This document shows positions 56,143 to 64,000 of a DNA stretch of 64,000 nt, piece by piece. Numbering within the stretch: position 1 is the stretch's first letter; every line of letters begins with the position of its first letter. A model generated the notes under the pieces. It did no database searches and was not told where the DNA came from. It was given only the letters and a program-made list of their open reading frames with translations. The translations under genes were made by a program, and so were the position numbers. The DNA is taken from positions 3,224,001 to 3,288,000 of the forward strand of contig NZ_CP188257.1 in assembly GCF_049994355.1 (NCBI RefSeq). The letters run 5' to 3'. This DNA is from Angustibacter sp049994355. Its GTDB lineage: Bacteria > Actinomycetota > Actinomycetes > Actinomycetales > Angustibacteraceae.

Positions 56143-57882
56143 TCAGAACCTGGCAGGCTCCCGGTAGTCGCCCCAAAGGTCCTTCAGCGCCTCGCAGATC
56201 TCGCCGAGCGTCGCCTCCGCCCGCACGGCGTCCAGCATGGCCGGCAGCATGTTCGTCTCGCCGCGCGCGACGTCCACCATGGCCGCGATCCGCAGCTGGA
56301 CCAGCTCGTCGTCCCGGTCGGCGCGGCGCTGGCCGAGCACGCGCACCTGCTCACGCTCGACCTCGTGGCTGACCCGCAGGATCTCCAGCTCGTGGGTGAG
56401 GGAGTCCGTGTGCACGTTGACCCCGACCACTTTCTTGTCGCCCTTCTCCAGGGACACCTGGTACTGGAACGCGGCCTCGGCGATCTCGGCCATGAACCAG
56501 CCGTCCTCGATGCCACGCAGGATGCCGCTGGTGATCGGGCCGATCTCGTGCTCGACGCTGCCGTCGTCGGCCCGGTCGCGGCCGCGCTCGCCCAGGTCGC
56601 GGATGCGCTCGAAGATCGCCTCGGCCTCGGCCTCGATCCGGTCGGTCAGGGCTTCGACGTACCAGCTGCCCCCCAGCGGGTCGGCCACGTTGGTCACGCC
56701 GGTCTCGTCCATCAGCACCTGCTGCGTGCGCAGCGCGATCTCGGCCGACTCGTCGGTGGGCAGCGCCAACGTCTCGTCGAGGGCGTTGGTGTGCAGCGAG
56801 TTGGTGCCGCCGAGCACTGCGGCGAGCGCCTCGACCGCCGTCCGCACCACGTTGTTGTACGGCTGCTGCGCGGTCAGCGATACCCCGGCGGTCTGGGTGT
56901 GGAAGCGCAGCCACTGCGCGCGGTCGGTCTTCGCGCCGTAGGTGTCGCGCAGCCAGCGGGCCCAGATCCGACGCGCGGCGCGGAACTTGGCGATCTCCTC
57001 GAAGAAGTCCACGTGCGCGTCGAAGAAGAAGCTCAGGCCCGGGGCGAACTTCTCCACGTCCAGTCCGCGCGAGAGGCCGAGCTCGACGTACGCGAAGCCG
57101 TCGGCCAGCGTGTACGCGAGCTCCTGCGCGGCCGTCGACCCGGCCTCGCGGATGTGGTAGCCGCTGACGCTGAGCGGCTTGTAGGCCGGGATGTTGTGCG
57201 CGCAGTACTCCATCAGGTCGCCGATCAGGCGAAGGTGCGGCTCGGGAGCGAACAGCCACTCCTTCTGCGCGATGTACTCCTTGAAGATGTCGGTCTGCAG
57301 TGTGCCGTCGAGCACGCCGAGGTCGACTCCCTGCCGCTCGGCCGCCACCAGGTACATGCAGAACACCGGGACCGCGGGGCCACTGATCGTCATCGACGTC
57401 GTGACGTCGCCGAGCGGGATGCCGGCGAACAGCCGCTCCATGTCGGCGGCGGAGTCGATCGCCACGCCACAGTGGCCGACCTCGCCCAGGCTCATCGGGT
57501 CGTCGGAGTCGCGGCCCATCAGGGTGGGCATGTCGAAGGCGACGCTCAGCCCGCCCCCGCCACGGCCCAGGATCATCCGGTAGCGCTCGTTGGTCTGCTC
57601 CGCGTTGCCGAAGCCGGCGAACTGGCGGATCGTCCAGGTGCGTCCGCGGTAGCCGGTCGGGTAGAGGCCGCGGGTGAACGGGAACTCACCGGGCCAGCCG
57701 ATCCGCTCCATGCGCGGGTCGACGGCGCCCTGCGGCGGCCCGTAGACCGGCTCGAGGGTGCTGCCGGACAGCGTGCTGAAGTCCGCGTCGCGCACCTTGC
57801 CGGTGCGGGCGGCCGCGTCGTACCGCTCCTGCCAGCGTCGTCGTCCGGCCTCGATCGGGTCGCTGTCCTCGTGGGCGCTCAT
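56143..57882 (-). CDS. Acyl-CoA mutase large subunit (methylmalonyl-CoA mutase type), without B12 domain
   Basis: 579 residues from ATG 57882. It matches the substrate-binding TIM-barrel subunit of the B12-dependent mutases: PFTRGLYPTGYRGRTWTIRQFAGFGNAEQTNERYR, SVAFDMPTLMGRDSDDPMSLGEVGHCGVAIDSAADMERLF, TLQTDIFKEYIAQKEWLFAPEPHLRLIGD, and PYNNVVRTAVEALAAVLGGTNSLHTNALDETLALPTDESAEIALRTQQV. The Tyr in PTGY and the Arg in HLRLIGD, used by methylmalonyl-CoA mutase to hold the substrate, are kept. The C-terminal cobalamin domain of full mutases (about 130 residues) is missing, so a separate small subunit must exist elsewhere. A palindrome and G-rich repeat lie in front of it. Confidence 0.9.
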   Translation of the reverse strand: MSAHEDSDPIEAGRRRWQERYDAAARTGKVRDADFSTLSGSTLEPVYGPPQGAVDPRMERIGWPGEFPFTRGLYPTGYRGRTWTIRQFAGFGNAEQTNERYRMILGRGGGGLSVAFDMPTLMGRDSDDPMSLGEVGHCGVAIDSAADMERLFAGIPLGDVTTSMTISGPAVPVFCMYLVAAERQGVDLGVLDGTLQTDIFKEYIAQKEWLFAPEPHLRLIGDLMEYCAHNIPAYKPLSVSGYHIREAGSTAAQELAYTLADGFAYVELGLSRGLDVEKFAPGLSFFFDAHVDFFEEIAKFRAARRIWARWLRDTYGAKTDRAQWLRFHTQTAGVSLTAQQPYNNVVRTAVEALAAVLGGTNSLHTNALDETLALPTDESAEIALRTQQVLMDETGVTNVADPLGGSWYVEALTDRIEAEAEAIFERIRDLGERGRDRADDGSVEHEIGPITSGILRGIEDGWFMAEIAEAAFQYQVSLEKGDKKVVGVNVHTDSLTHELEILRVSHEVEREQVRVLGQRRADRDDELVQLRIAAMVDVARGETNMLPAMLDAVRAEATLGEICEALKDLWGDYREPARF

Positions 57883-57892
57883 GGCCCCAATT

Positions 57893-57910
57893 TACTAGGA
57901 CGTCCTACTA
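57893..57910. promoter_or_regulatory. Palindromic operator candidate directly before the mutase start
   Basis: TAGGACGTCCTA at 57896-57907 is a perfect 12-base palindrome, extended imperfectly to 57893-57910. It starts 10 bases before the mutase ATG. The minus strand reads TAGTAAAT next to it, which could be a -10 element of a leaderless transcript, so a repressor bound here would block initiation. The MarR gene upstream on the same strand is a candidate regulator. Confidence 0.5.
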
Positions 57911-57921
57911 CTTGTCACCTG

Positions 57922-57994
57922 CCCCCCTGCGCGCCCCCTCCACGCCCCCTCCACGCCCCCTGCGCGCCCCCCTGCGCGCCCCCAGCGGGCCCCC
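57922..57994 (-). repeat. G-rich tandem repeat (about 11-bp units) ahead of the mutase gene
   Basis: Seven runs of five or six C on the plus strand (G on the coding strand) are spaced by six or seven bases, with units of the form CCCCCTGCGCG and CCCCCTCCACG. On the minus strand this is a strong candidate for one or more G-quadruplexes, 40-112 bases upstream of the mutase start. Confidence 0.75.
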
Positions 57995-58058
57995 ACTTGT
58001 GACGCGTTATTGGGGTCTCCGGGCCGGTTGAGACCCCCAGAGCTCCCCACAAGTGGGG
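57991..58058 (-). terminator. Nested hairpin downstream of the MarR gene
   Basis: The outer stem CCCCACTTGTG (57991-58001) pairs with CACAAGTGGGG (58048-58058), and inside it GGGGTCTC (58012-58019) pairs with GAGACCCC (58030-58037). The unpaired stretches on both sides are ten bases each. It follows the marR stop by about 46 bases and partly overlaps the G-rich repeat. A terminator is likely; no T-run. Confidence 0.55.
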
Positions 58059-58103
58059 CATGGGCGGACGGAGGGCGGGGATGGGGCGGCGGCAGGCGGG
58101 GAT

Positions 58104-58610
58104 TCAGTCGGTGAAGTCGGACGCCGCGACGCGCACCTTGCGCAGCAGGTCGAAGAGCTGGACGCGCTCGGCGGAGTCCAGAGCCTCGAGCCCGAAGTCC
58201 AGCCGGACCAGGTCGTCGGTCGCTGCCTGGACGACCCGCCGGCCCTCGTCGGTGATGCCGGCCAGCGTTCCGCGACCGTCCTGCGGGTTGGGCGTCCGCT
58301 CGACCAGGCCAGCCTGCTCCAGGCGCTGCACGATGTTCGTCACGGACGTCGGGTGCACCATCAGGCGCTCGCCGATCTTGGACAGCGGCAGTCGCCCGGT
58401 GCGGCTGAACGTCAGCAGCACCAGCGCCTCGTAGCGCGCGAAGGTCAGGCCGTGCGCGCGCAGCGCCTCGTCGTACCGCGCGATCAGCAGCTGCTGCACC
58501 CGCATCACGGACGTCGCCGCGGCCATCGAGTCGTCCGCCCCCCAGCGCTCGCGCCACAGCTGCTGGGCGCGTGCGACCGGGTCGAAGCTGAGACGCAAGG
58601 CTTTGGGCAC
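58104..58610 (-). CDS. MarR-family transcriptional regulator
   Basis: 168 residues from a GTG at 58610. The winged helix is GLTFARYEALVLLTFSRTGRLPLSKIGERLMVHPTSVTNIVQRLEQAGLVERTPNPQDGRGTLAGITDEGRRVV, the standard MarR layout of recognition helix (HPTSVTNIVQRLEQAGL) and D-x-R wing. The N- and C-terminal helices would form the dimer interface. The gene follows the ABC ATPase by 20 bases and precedes the mutase across the hairpin and palindrome, so it may control either the exporter or the mutase. Ligand unknown. Confidence 0.9.
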   Translation of the reverse strand: MPKALRLSFDPVARAQQLWRERWGADDSMAAATSVMRVQQLLIARYDEALRAHGLTFARYEALVLLTFSRTGRLPLSKIGERLMVHPTSVTNIVQRLEQAGLVERTPNPQDGRGTLAGITDEGRRVVQAATDDLVRLDFGLEALDSAERVQLFDLLRKVRVAASDFTD

Positions 58611-58630
58611 GAACGGAACCGTACCGTGGC

Positions 58631-59299
58631 TCAGGCTGGTAGCGGGCGGACCCACTGCGGCACACCGGCATCCAGGTGCAGCTCTCCGTCGCAGGCCGCG
58701 GCCGCCTCCGGGTCGTGCGTGGCCAGCACCACGGCCGCACCGCGGGCCGCCTCCTCGCGCAGCAGCTCGACGACCCTGCCCCGGTTCACGGCGTCCAGCT
58801 CGCTGGTCGGTTCGTCAGCCAGCAGCACCCGACCGGCCTGCGCTAGCCCGCGCGCCACCGCGACCCGCTGCTGCTGCCCACCGGAGAGCTCCTCGACCAG
58901 CTGGTGACCCGAGCTGCCCAGCCCGACGGACTCCAGCGCGGCCGCTGCCGTGACCCTGGCCGGCTCCGGCTCGACGCCAGCAGCCAGCAATGGCACCACC
59001 ACGTTCTCGCTCGCGGTCAACACCGTGGCCAACGCGTTGCCCTGCGGCACCACGACCACGCCGAGCGCCACCGCGCCGTCCCGGGTGAGCACCGGCTCGC
59101 CGTCCACCGAGACGCTGCCGGAGTCGCCCGGCCGCAGCCCGGCCAGCGCCCAGAGCAGCGTGGTCTTGCCCGCACCGGACGGCCCGGTCACCGCGAGCAC
59201 CTGACCGGAGCGCACGCGCAGCCCCGCGCCGTCCAGGACGGTGCGACCGTCGACGGCGACCGTCAGCCCCTGCGCCTCGATGTGCACCTGCTCGCTCAT
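58631..59299 (-). CDS. ABC transporter ATP-binding protein (MacB/LolD class), second ATPase
   Basis: 222 residues from ATG 59299, overlapping the stop of the preceding ATPase gene by four bases. Walker A is VTGPSGAGKTTLLWALAGL, the signature is ELSGGQQQRVAVARGLAQ, Walker B is VLLADEPTSELD, and the H-loop is VLATHDPEAA. The Q-loop is VVVVPQGNALATV. The class powers export or lipoprotein-release systems with FtsX-type permeases. It lacks the usual glutamine-to-arginine changes of uptake systems. It lies in a four-gene set with another ATPase and two large permeases. Confidence 0.93.
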   Translation of the reverse strand: MSEQVHIEAQGLTVAVDGRTVLDGAGLRVRSGQVLAVTGPSGAGKTTLLWALAGLRPGDSGSVSVDGEPVLTRDGAVALGVVVVPQGNALATVLTASENVVVPLLAAGVEPEPARVTAAAALESVGLGSSGHQLVEELSGGQQQRVAVARGLAQAGRVLLADEPTSELDAVNRGRVVELLREEAARGAAVVLATHDPEAAAACDGELHLDAGVPQWVRPLPA

Positions 59300-60174
59300 C
59301 CGGCCACCCCGTCGATCTGCTCGGCGCCGGCGGCGCTCTCGTCATGGTCCTCGCGGATCAGCCGCACCGAGCCGTCCGGCTCCAGGTGCACCCGCAGCAG
59401 CGACCCCGGCGGAACGATCTCGAGCACGTCCGGCGGCAGCGCGAGCGAGCCGTCCCGGCCGACGACCGCGAAGTCCTCGCCGCGACGTCCCTCGGCGCCC
59501 ACCCGGCCGTCCCGGATCGTCACGGTGCGCCGCAGTCGCATCGCGACCTCGGGGTCGTGGGTCACCGCGACGACGGTGGTCCCGACGATCCGGTTGACGT
59601 CCTCGACGGCGGCCAGCACCTCGTCGCGACCCTCGTGGTCGAGCTGGCTGGTGGGCTCGTCGAGCAGCAGCAGTCCGGGCCGGGCGCCCAAGGCGACGCC
59701 CACCGCGAGCCGCTGCCGCTGGCCGGGTGAGAGCTGGGCCAGCGGCGTGCGTGCGTGGTCGGCCAGCCCGACCAGGTCGAGCACCTCCATCGGGTCCGGC
59801 AGGTCCTTGCGCTTGGCCGCGCGCGCCCCGCGCTGGGCGAACCGCACGTTGTCCACCGGCGAGGCGTAGGACAGTAGGTTGCGCATGGCGCCCTGGACGA
59901 CGATGCCGACGTCGCTGGCCCGCATCCGCGCCAGCCCGCGCTCGTCCAGCCGGGTCAGGTCGTGCTCGCCCACCCGCAGCCGTCCGGCGCTCGGGCGCAG
60001 CAGCCCGGCCAGCAGGTTCAGCAGGGTCGACTTGCCCGAGCCCGACGGACCCAGCAGCCCGACCACCTCGCCCGAGGCGATGTCCAGGTCCACCCCGGAC
60101 AGGGCGACCACGTCGTTGCCCTCCAGCCGGTAGATGTGCACCAGCCCGTGGGCCGACACGTCCAGTCCGCTCAT
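59296..60174 (-). CDS. ABC transporter ATP-binding protein (MacB/LolD class), first ATPase
   Basis: 292 residues from ATG 60174 with GAGAGGAG about eight bases upstream; a longer frame to 60213 lacks a site. Walker A is LLGPSGSGKSTLLNLLAGL, the signature is QLSPGQRQRLAVGVALGA, Walker B is LLLLDEPTSQLD and the H-loop VAVTHDPEVAM. A C-terminal extension of about 60 residues (GRVGAEGRRGEDFAVVGRDGSLALPPDVLEIVPPGSLLRVHLEPDGSVRLIRED) resembles a regulatory strand domain absent from the other ATPase. The pair may form a heterodimeric motor. Confidence 0.93.
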   Translation of the reverse strand: MSGLDVSAHGLVHIYRLEGNDVVALSGVDLDIASGEVVGLLGPSGSGKSTLLNLLAGLLRPSAGRLRVGEHDLTRLDERGLARMRASDVGIVVQGAMRNLLSYASPVDNVRFAQRGARAAKRKDLPDPMEVLDLVGLADHARTPLAQLSPGQRQRLAVGVALGARPGLLLLDEPTSQLDHEGRDEVLAAVEDVNRIVGTTVVAVTHDPEVAMRLRRTVTIRDGRVGAEGRRGEDFAVVGRDGSLALPPDVLEIVPPGSLLRVHLEPDGSVRLIREDHDESAAGAEQIDGVAG

Positions 60175-60202
60175 CGGCCGACTCCTCTCAGTGCCCAACG
60201 TC

Positions 60203-63200
60203 TCATCGCCCACCGTCCCTGATCCGCTCCGAACCGCTGCTGCGCAGCTGGCGCACCGCCACGCCGACCGCGAGCACCGCCAGCCAGGCGCACACCGCGA
60301 GCACGGTCCACCCGAAGGCGACCAGGTTCGGCGAGGTGTCCGGCGTCAGGACCTTCGAGTCCTCGTCCGCCATCGGCAGCACCGGCAGGACGACGACTGC
60401 GGCCACCGCGGCGGCGCCGACCGCGGCCACCGCCGCGACCAGGACGCCGGCCAAGTTCTCCACCAGCAGCCCGCGCCGCAGCAGTCCGCGTCGCACCCCC
60501 ACCGCGCGCAGCGAGGCCAGCTCGACCGACCGCTGCCGCGAGCCGACGAACGCGGCGACCAGCAGCGCCCCCGTGGCGACCAGCACGGCGACCGCACCGC
60601 AGGCGAGGAACAGCAGCAGGGCCAGGACGGCGCCCTCCTTCTGGAGCTGGTCCTCGGCCTGCGCGGCCGTCGTCCGCGCGACCACCTGCACCCCGGATCC
60701 GGCCAGCGCGGTGCGCAGCGAGCGCTCGGCGGTGGGGTCGTCGCGGGACAGCCAGACCTGCTGCTCCGTCGGCTGCGGGGTGGCGACGCTACGCAGCATG
60801 AGCTCGAGGTCGACCATGCTCGCGTCGCGGCCGGCCTGGGGGATGAACTCGGTCCGGCCGGCGTCGCCGACCCGGGTCAGCACGCCGTCCGGACCCGTGA
60901 CGGCGACGGTCCCGTTGGTGACCGCGGCGTCCTCGCCGAGCAGCGCAGGCACCGGGTACGGCGCGTCGCCGTGCATCACCCGGGCCGGGAAGCCGACCGG
61001 AGTCACCGCCTCGATCTTCAGCGCCGAGCCGGGCGTCAGGCTCGCGCGGGCTCCCCCGAGGTCCTCAACCGGCGGGCGCCAACCCGCGCGGTCGGTGAAT
61101 CGGCCGTCGACCGGTGTGAGCTCGGCCGCGCTTGGACCGGCCGACAGCCCCCTCAGCGAGAAGGTGACCTCGCCGGTGGTGATGTCCAGGCCGGGGTGGC
61201 TGACCGTCAGCGCGACCAGCCGGCACCCGGCCGAGCACGAGTCGGGCACGGTGCCGGTCAGCGAGTGCCTGCCGGGCTTCAGCGCGCCGAGCCGGACGTC
61301 GGTCCAGCCGTCGGGGGTCTCGACCGTGGCCGACAGGTCGAGGTCGGAGGGGCTGTGCACCGACGCGACGTCCACGTCGGCCCGGAAGGCCCCGGGGCGC
61401 ACCGTGATCGGGTCGACCAGCTTCGGCGAGAGGATCGCGGCCAGGTCGTCCGGGTCGCGACCGGCGAAGCCGGCCACGGCGTGCGCCCTGGTCCCGTCGA
61501 CCGCTATCGACGGGCTCGAGTCGTCGTCCGGGGGCAGCCGGAGCACCGCCATCGCGTACGAGCCACCGGGGTCGGCGGCGCGCACTGCCGGCAGCAGCCC
61601 GCGCGCGGTCGGTGCCTGGACGTCCAGGACGACGGCCGCGCCGGTCTCGGCGAGCGCGCGCGCCTCACGTTCGCGAGCAGCGACGGTCCAAGCCTGCACG
61701 CCGATCAGCAGCAGGCAGATGGCGGCGGCCAGCACGCCGGTGGTCCGGGCCGTACCGGCGCGGCGGGCCACCCCGGCCCATCCGTAGATGGCCGCGGGCC
61801 GGCCCCGCTCGAGGGACCGCACCGTGCGGCGTCGGGACACGAACCGGACCAGCCGGGCAGCGACCAGGGCACCGGCCAGGGCGATGATCCCCGGCGCGGC
61901 CGACGCGACCGGCCCGGGGGCCGCGTCGGGCGCCACCGCAAGCTGCACGATGCCGGCCACCACCAGGGCGAGCACGGCACCCTCGACCGCGCCGGCTCCG
62001 CGGGTGCGGCTCGAGCCCGGGACCCGGCGCAGCAGGTCGGCGACGTGGCCGCGCGCGACTCCCCGAGCCGCCACCGCGGCCGCGACGATGCCGCCGACCA
62101 CACCGAACAGCGCCGAGGCCACCACCCAGCCGGTCACCTGCAGCGAGGTGCCCGGCTCGAGCAGGTGCTCGGCGACCAGGTGGACCAGCCACCAGCCGAG
62201 CACCGACCCGATCGGCGCGGACACCAGGAGCAGCACCACGACCTCGGCCAGGCCGAAGCGCACGGTGCGCCCGGGAGTCAGACCGCGCAGCTTGGCCAGG
62301 CCCAGCTCGGGGGCGCGCTCCTGCGTCGCCGAGCTGACGACGTGGGCCAGGATCACCCAGGCGAGCAGCACCAGCTGCAGTGCGGCCAGCGGCGCCGCGA
62401 CCCGCACGACGTCGCTGCGCCGCTGCGACTCCTCGATCAGCGACGGCAACTGGCTCGTCACCGTGACGAGCCGCTTGCCGAGCGCGGATCGCGTCGCTAC
62501 GACCTGGTCCGAGACGTGCTGGGCGGACGCCAGGTCGATCTCGCCGGGCGCCACCGGTACGTCGACCGTGTACGACAGGACGTGCAGCTTCTTGGCGCCT
62601 CCCGGGCCGAGGAAGGCGAAGTCCGTGACCGCCGGGTCCTCGGACAGCCCGTGCGGCCGCTCGATCGGGTAGTAGGGGAACAGGTTCTGCCCGACCCAGT
62701 AGTCGTCGGCCACGTCGAACGGCGCCATGGTGCCGACCAGCGTCAGGTGCGCCGTCCCCTGCGAGCCATCCGGGTTCTGGACGTCGGTGAGCCCGGTGTC
62801 GAAGGTGTCACCGATCTTCAGCCCGAGCAGCTCAGCGCTGCGGCTGGTCATCGCGACCTCGGTCGGCGCGGTCGGACAGCGTCCGGTCGTGACGGGCAGG
62901 TGGTCGCACAGGCCCGCGCGGTCCATCAGCGGGACCACGACGGCTCCGCCGGCCTGGGGGCCCTTCGTGGGCAGGGTCTGCGAAGGCGTCAGCTGGGAGG
63001 TGACGGGCGTACCGAACACCGGCGGCGGCAGCATCGCCTTGAGCTGGTTGACCGTGTCGTCCATCTGCTGGGCGCGTGACGTGTCGTCGGTGTCGAGAAC
63101 GGAGGGCCCCCCGAGGCGAGGGCCGGCCGCGTTGGCGGACACGTCCGCGTGAACGCTGCGGGCGTACACGTCCGAGCGGGTGAGCGCGCCGCGGGCGATC

Positions 63201-63376
63201 GACTCCTGCGCCGCGCGCGAGTACAGCGGGGCAACGACTGCGGCGGTCGCGGCGACGATCGCGAGCGCCAGCACGATGGCCGCCGTGGCCCGGCGGTAGG
63301 CGATGCCGCGCAGGGCCAGGCGAAGCCCGGTCAACCGCCCCTGCGGCCGCCCGCGGCGGGCCGCTCGCCTGCTCAC
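60203..63376 (-). CDS. Large FtsX-type ABC transporter permease
   Basis: 1057 residues from a GTG at 63376 that overlaps the stop of the next permease (GTGA). An N-terminal span (ATAAIVLALAIVAATAAVVAPLY) is followed by a large extracytoplasmic domain. The first FtsX block lies near residues 330-500 (SSATQERAPELGLAKLRGLTPGRTVRFGLAEVVVLLLVSAPIG), a second extracytoplasmic domain follows (AALTPGSALKIEAVTPVGFPAR and DDPTAERSLRTALAGSGVQVVART), and a second FtsX block is at the C-terminus (SRQRSVELASLRAVGVRRGLLRRGLLVENLAGVLVAAVAAVGAAAV). This suits a MacB/LolCE-like exporter or a sortase-independent surface-release system. Substrate unknown. Confidence 0.88.
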   Translation of the reverse strand: MSRRAARRGRPQGRLTGLRLALRGIAYRRATAAIVLALAIVAATAAVVAPLYSRAAQESIARGALTRSDVYARSVHADVSANAAGPRLGGPSVLDTDDTSRAQQMDDTVNQLKAMLPPPVFGTPVTSQLTPSQTLPTKGPQAGGAVVVPLMDRAGLCDHLPVTTGRCPTAPTEVAMTSRSAELLGLKIGDTFDTGLTDVQNPDGSQGTAHLTLVGTMAPFDVADDYWVGQNLFPYYPIERPHGLSEDPAVTDFAFLGPGGAKKLHVLSYTVDVPVAPGEIDLASAQHVSDQVVATRSALGKRLVTVTSQLPSLIEESQRRSDVVRVAAPLAALQLVLLAWVILAHVVSSATQERAPELGLAKLRGLTPGRTVRFGLAEVVVLLLVSAPIGSVLGWWLVHLVAEHLLEPGTSLQVTGWVVASALFGVVGGIVAAAVAARGVARGHVADLLRRVPGSSRTRGAGAVEGAVLALVVAGIVQLAVAPDAAPGPVASAAPGIIALAGALVAARLVRFVSRRRTVRSLERGRPAAIYGWAGVARRAGTARTTGVLAAAICLLLIGVQAWTVAAREREARALAETGAAVVLDVQAPTARGLLPAVRAADPGGSYAMAVLRLPPDDDSSPSIAVDGTRAHAVAGFAGRDPDDLAAILSPKLVDPITVRPGAFRADVDVASVHSPSDLDLSATVETPDGWTDVRLGALKPGRHSLTGTVPDSCSAGCRLVALTVSHPGLDITTGEVTFSLRGLSAGPSAAELTPVDGRFTDRAGWRPPVEDLGGARASLTPGSALKIEAVTPVGFPARVMHGDAPYPVPALLGEDAAVTNGTVAVTGPDGVLTRVGDAGRTEFIPQAGRDASMVDLELMLRSVATPQPTEQQVWLSRDDPTAERSLRTALAGSGVQVVARTTAAQAEDQLQKEGAVLALLLFLACGAVAVLVATGALLVAAFVGSRQRSVELASLRAVGVRRGLLRRGLLVENLAGVLVAAVAAVGAAAVAAVVVLPVLPMADEDSKVLTPDTSPNLVAFGWTVLAVCAWLAVLAVGVAVRQLRSSGSERIRDGGR

Positions 63377-63999
63377 AGGCCCTCCCGCAGCAGGTCCGGG
63401 GTGGCCTGCCGACCGAGCCGGACGCCGAGCCCGACGCAGACGGCGACCAGCACGACGGCGGCCAGGGCGGTCGCCGCGAGGACGGACGGCCAGCCGGCCG
63501 ACAGGTCGGGTGCGGGCAGCCCGCTCTGACCGGGCGCCCGGGACAGGCTGAGCCAGGCGCCGATGGCGCCGAGCGCCGCACCGGCCAGGACGCCGACCAG
63601 GGCGACCAGGAGCTGCTCGCTGACCGCGGCGCGCCGCGCCGTCCGAGCGTCCACGCCGACCACCCGCAGCCCGGCCAGGTCGTACGCACGGGTCCGACCG
63701 GACGTCGAGACGGCCACCGCGAGCACCGCGGCGGCGAGCAGCAGCGCGACCAGGCCGATCATCTGGGTCAGGTGCAACGACAGCCCGCTGCCCTGTCGGG
63801 CCAGCTGACCCTGCAGTGTGCTGAGCCGCGTCACGCCGGTGACCTGGACGCCGTGCCCGCGCAGCGCGGCCACCAGCGCGGCCTGCCGGTCCGGGTCGTC
63901 CTGCGAGAGCCAGACCTGGGTCCGGGCGGTGGGCGCGAGCAGGCCGGAACGCTGCTTGGCGTGCTCGGCGGAAAGCAGCAGCGCCGGGGAGACCGCGCC
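63373..63999 (-). CDS. Second FtsX-type ABC transporter permease, 5' end outside the window
   Basis: The frame is open to the right edge, so the N-terminus is missing. The visible C-terminal part repeats the pattern of the neighbouring permease: a VWLSQDDPDRQAALVAALRGHGVQV stretch like VWLSRDDPTAERSL, then three hydrophobic segments and the FtsX block STSGRTRAYDLAGLRVVGVDARTARRAAVSEQLLVALVGVLAGAALGAIGAWL. The two permeases are therefore paralogues. It is the first gene visible of the exporter operon. Confidence 0.85.
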   Translation of the reverse strand, partial: GAVSPALLLSAEHAKQRSGLLAPTARTQVWLSQDDPDRQAALVAALRGHGVQVTGVTRLSTLQGQLARQGSGLSLHLTQMIGLVALLLAAAVLAVAVSTSGRTRAYDLAGLRVVGVDARTARRAAVSEQLLVALVGVLAGAALGAIGAWLSLSRAPGQSGLPAPDLSAGWPSVLAATALAAVVLVAVCVGLGVRLGRQATPDLLREGL

Positions 64000-64000
64000 G

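Noticed and set aside
57922..57994. C-rich periodic sequence as a CRISPR-like array
   Set aside because: Units are about 11 bases with no spacers, so it is a simple tandem repeat.

Overview
The window is chromosomal DNA from a high-GC member of the Actinomycetota. The evidence is very high third-position GC, many GTG starts, dense operons joined by ATGA, GTGA or TGATG junctions, a GlgE-type alpha-glucan pathway, and a gene order that resembles the Mycobacterium tuberculosis gatB to echA17 interval (Rv3009c to Rv3039c). The order of the organism cannot be fixed from sequence reading alone. I see no tRNA, rRNA, CRISPR array, prophage or intact insertion sequence.

Layout. Positions 1-9500 are a loosely packed accessory region. 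It holds a winged-helix protein cut by the window edge, a DinB-like protein, a peptidase E/flavin-oxidoreductase pair, a collapsed YefM-YoeB toxin-antitoxin remnant, a phosphotransferase, membrane proteins, an SPFH protein, a DUF1990 protein, a lipoprotein and a coding relic. Positions 9520-13165 hold a MoaD-like protein, a BNR propeller and a 2-hydroxyacid dehydrogenase, opposite a PQQ-type sugar dehydrogenase lipoprotein. Positions 13196-27120 are a conserved housekeeping block on the minus strand: gatCAB, a GGDEF-EAL protein, ligA, a site-2 protease, a MetE-like protein, mnmA, cysteine desulfurase and etfBA. Positions 27326-34285 resemble the mycobacterial methylglucose lipopolysaccharide (MGLP) cluster: methyltransferase, GH57 branching enzyme, GT4 glucosyltransferase, hexapeptide acyltransferase, second methyltransferase and enoyl-CoA hydratase. 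Positions 34359-37470 hold small unrelated genes.

Positions 37532-53215 are a large alpha-glucan cluster: glgX, glgP, glgE, treS, a maltokinase-GlgB fusion, a GAF-GGDEF-GAF diguanylate cyclase and pgm. Together these would turn trehalose into maltose (TreS), maltose into maltose-1-phosphate (Mak), and that into linear glucan (GlgE), which is then branched (GlgB), debranched (GlgX), phosphorolysed (GlgP) and fed into glycolysis (Pgm). No glgC or glgA/glgM is visible here. The cyclase sits between glgB and pgm, which suggests a link between c-di-GMP and storage glucan.

Positions 53219-64000 hold a thioredoxin-fold TPR protein, a lipoprotein/membrane pair, an acyl-CoA mutase large subunit behind a palindrome and a G-rich repeat, a MarR regulator, and an ABC exporter-like set (two ATPases, two FtsX-type permeases, the last cut by the window end).

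The strongest leads are the in-frame Mak-GlgB fusion with its own internal ribosome site, the diguanylate cyclase inside the glucan operon, the MGLP-like cluster next to the GlgE pathway, the YefM-YoeB collapse, and several unusual hairpins and tandem repeats at gene ends.
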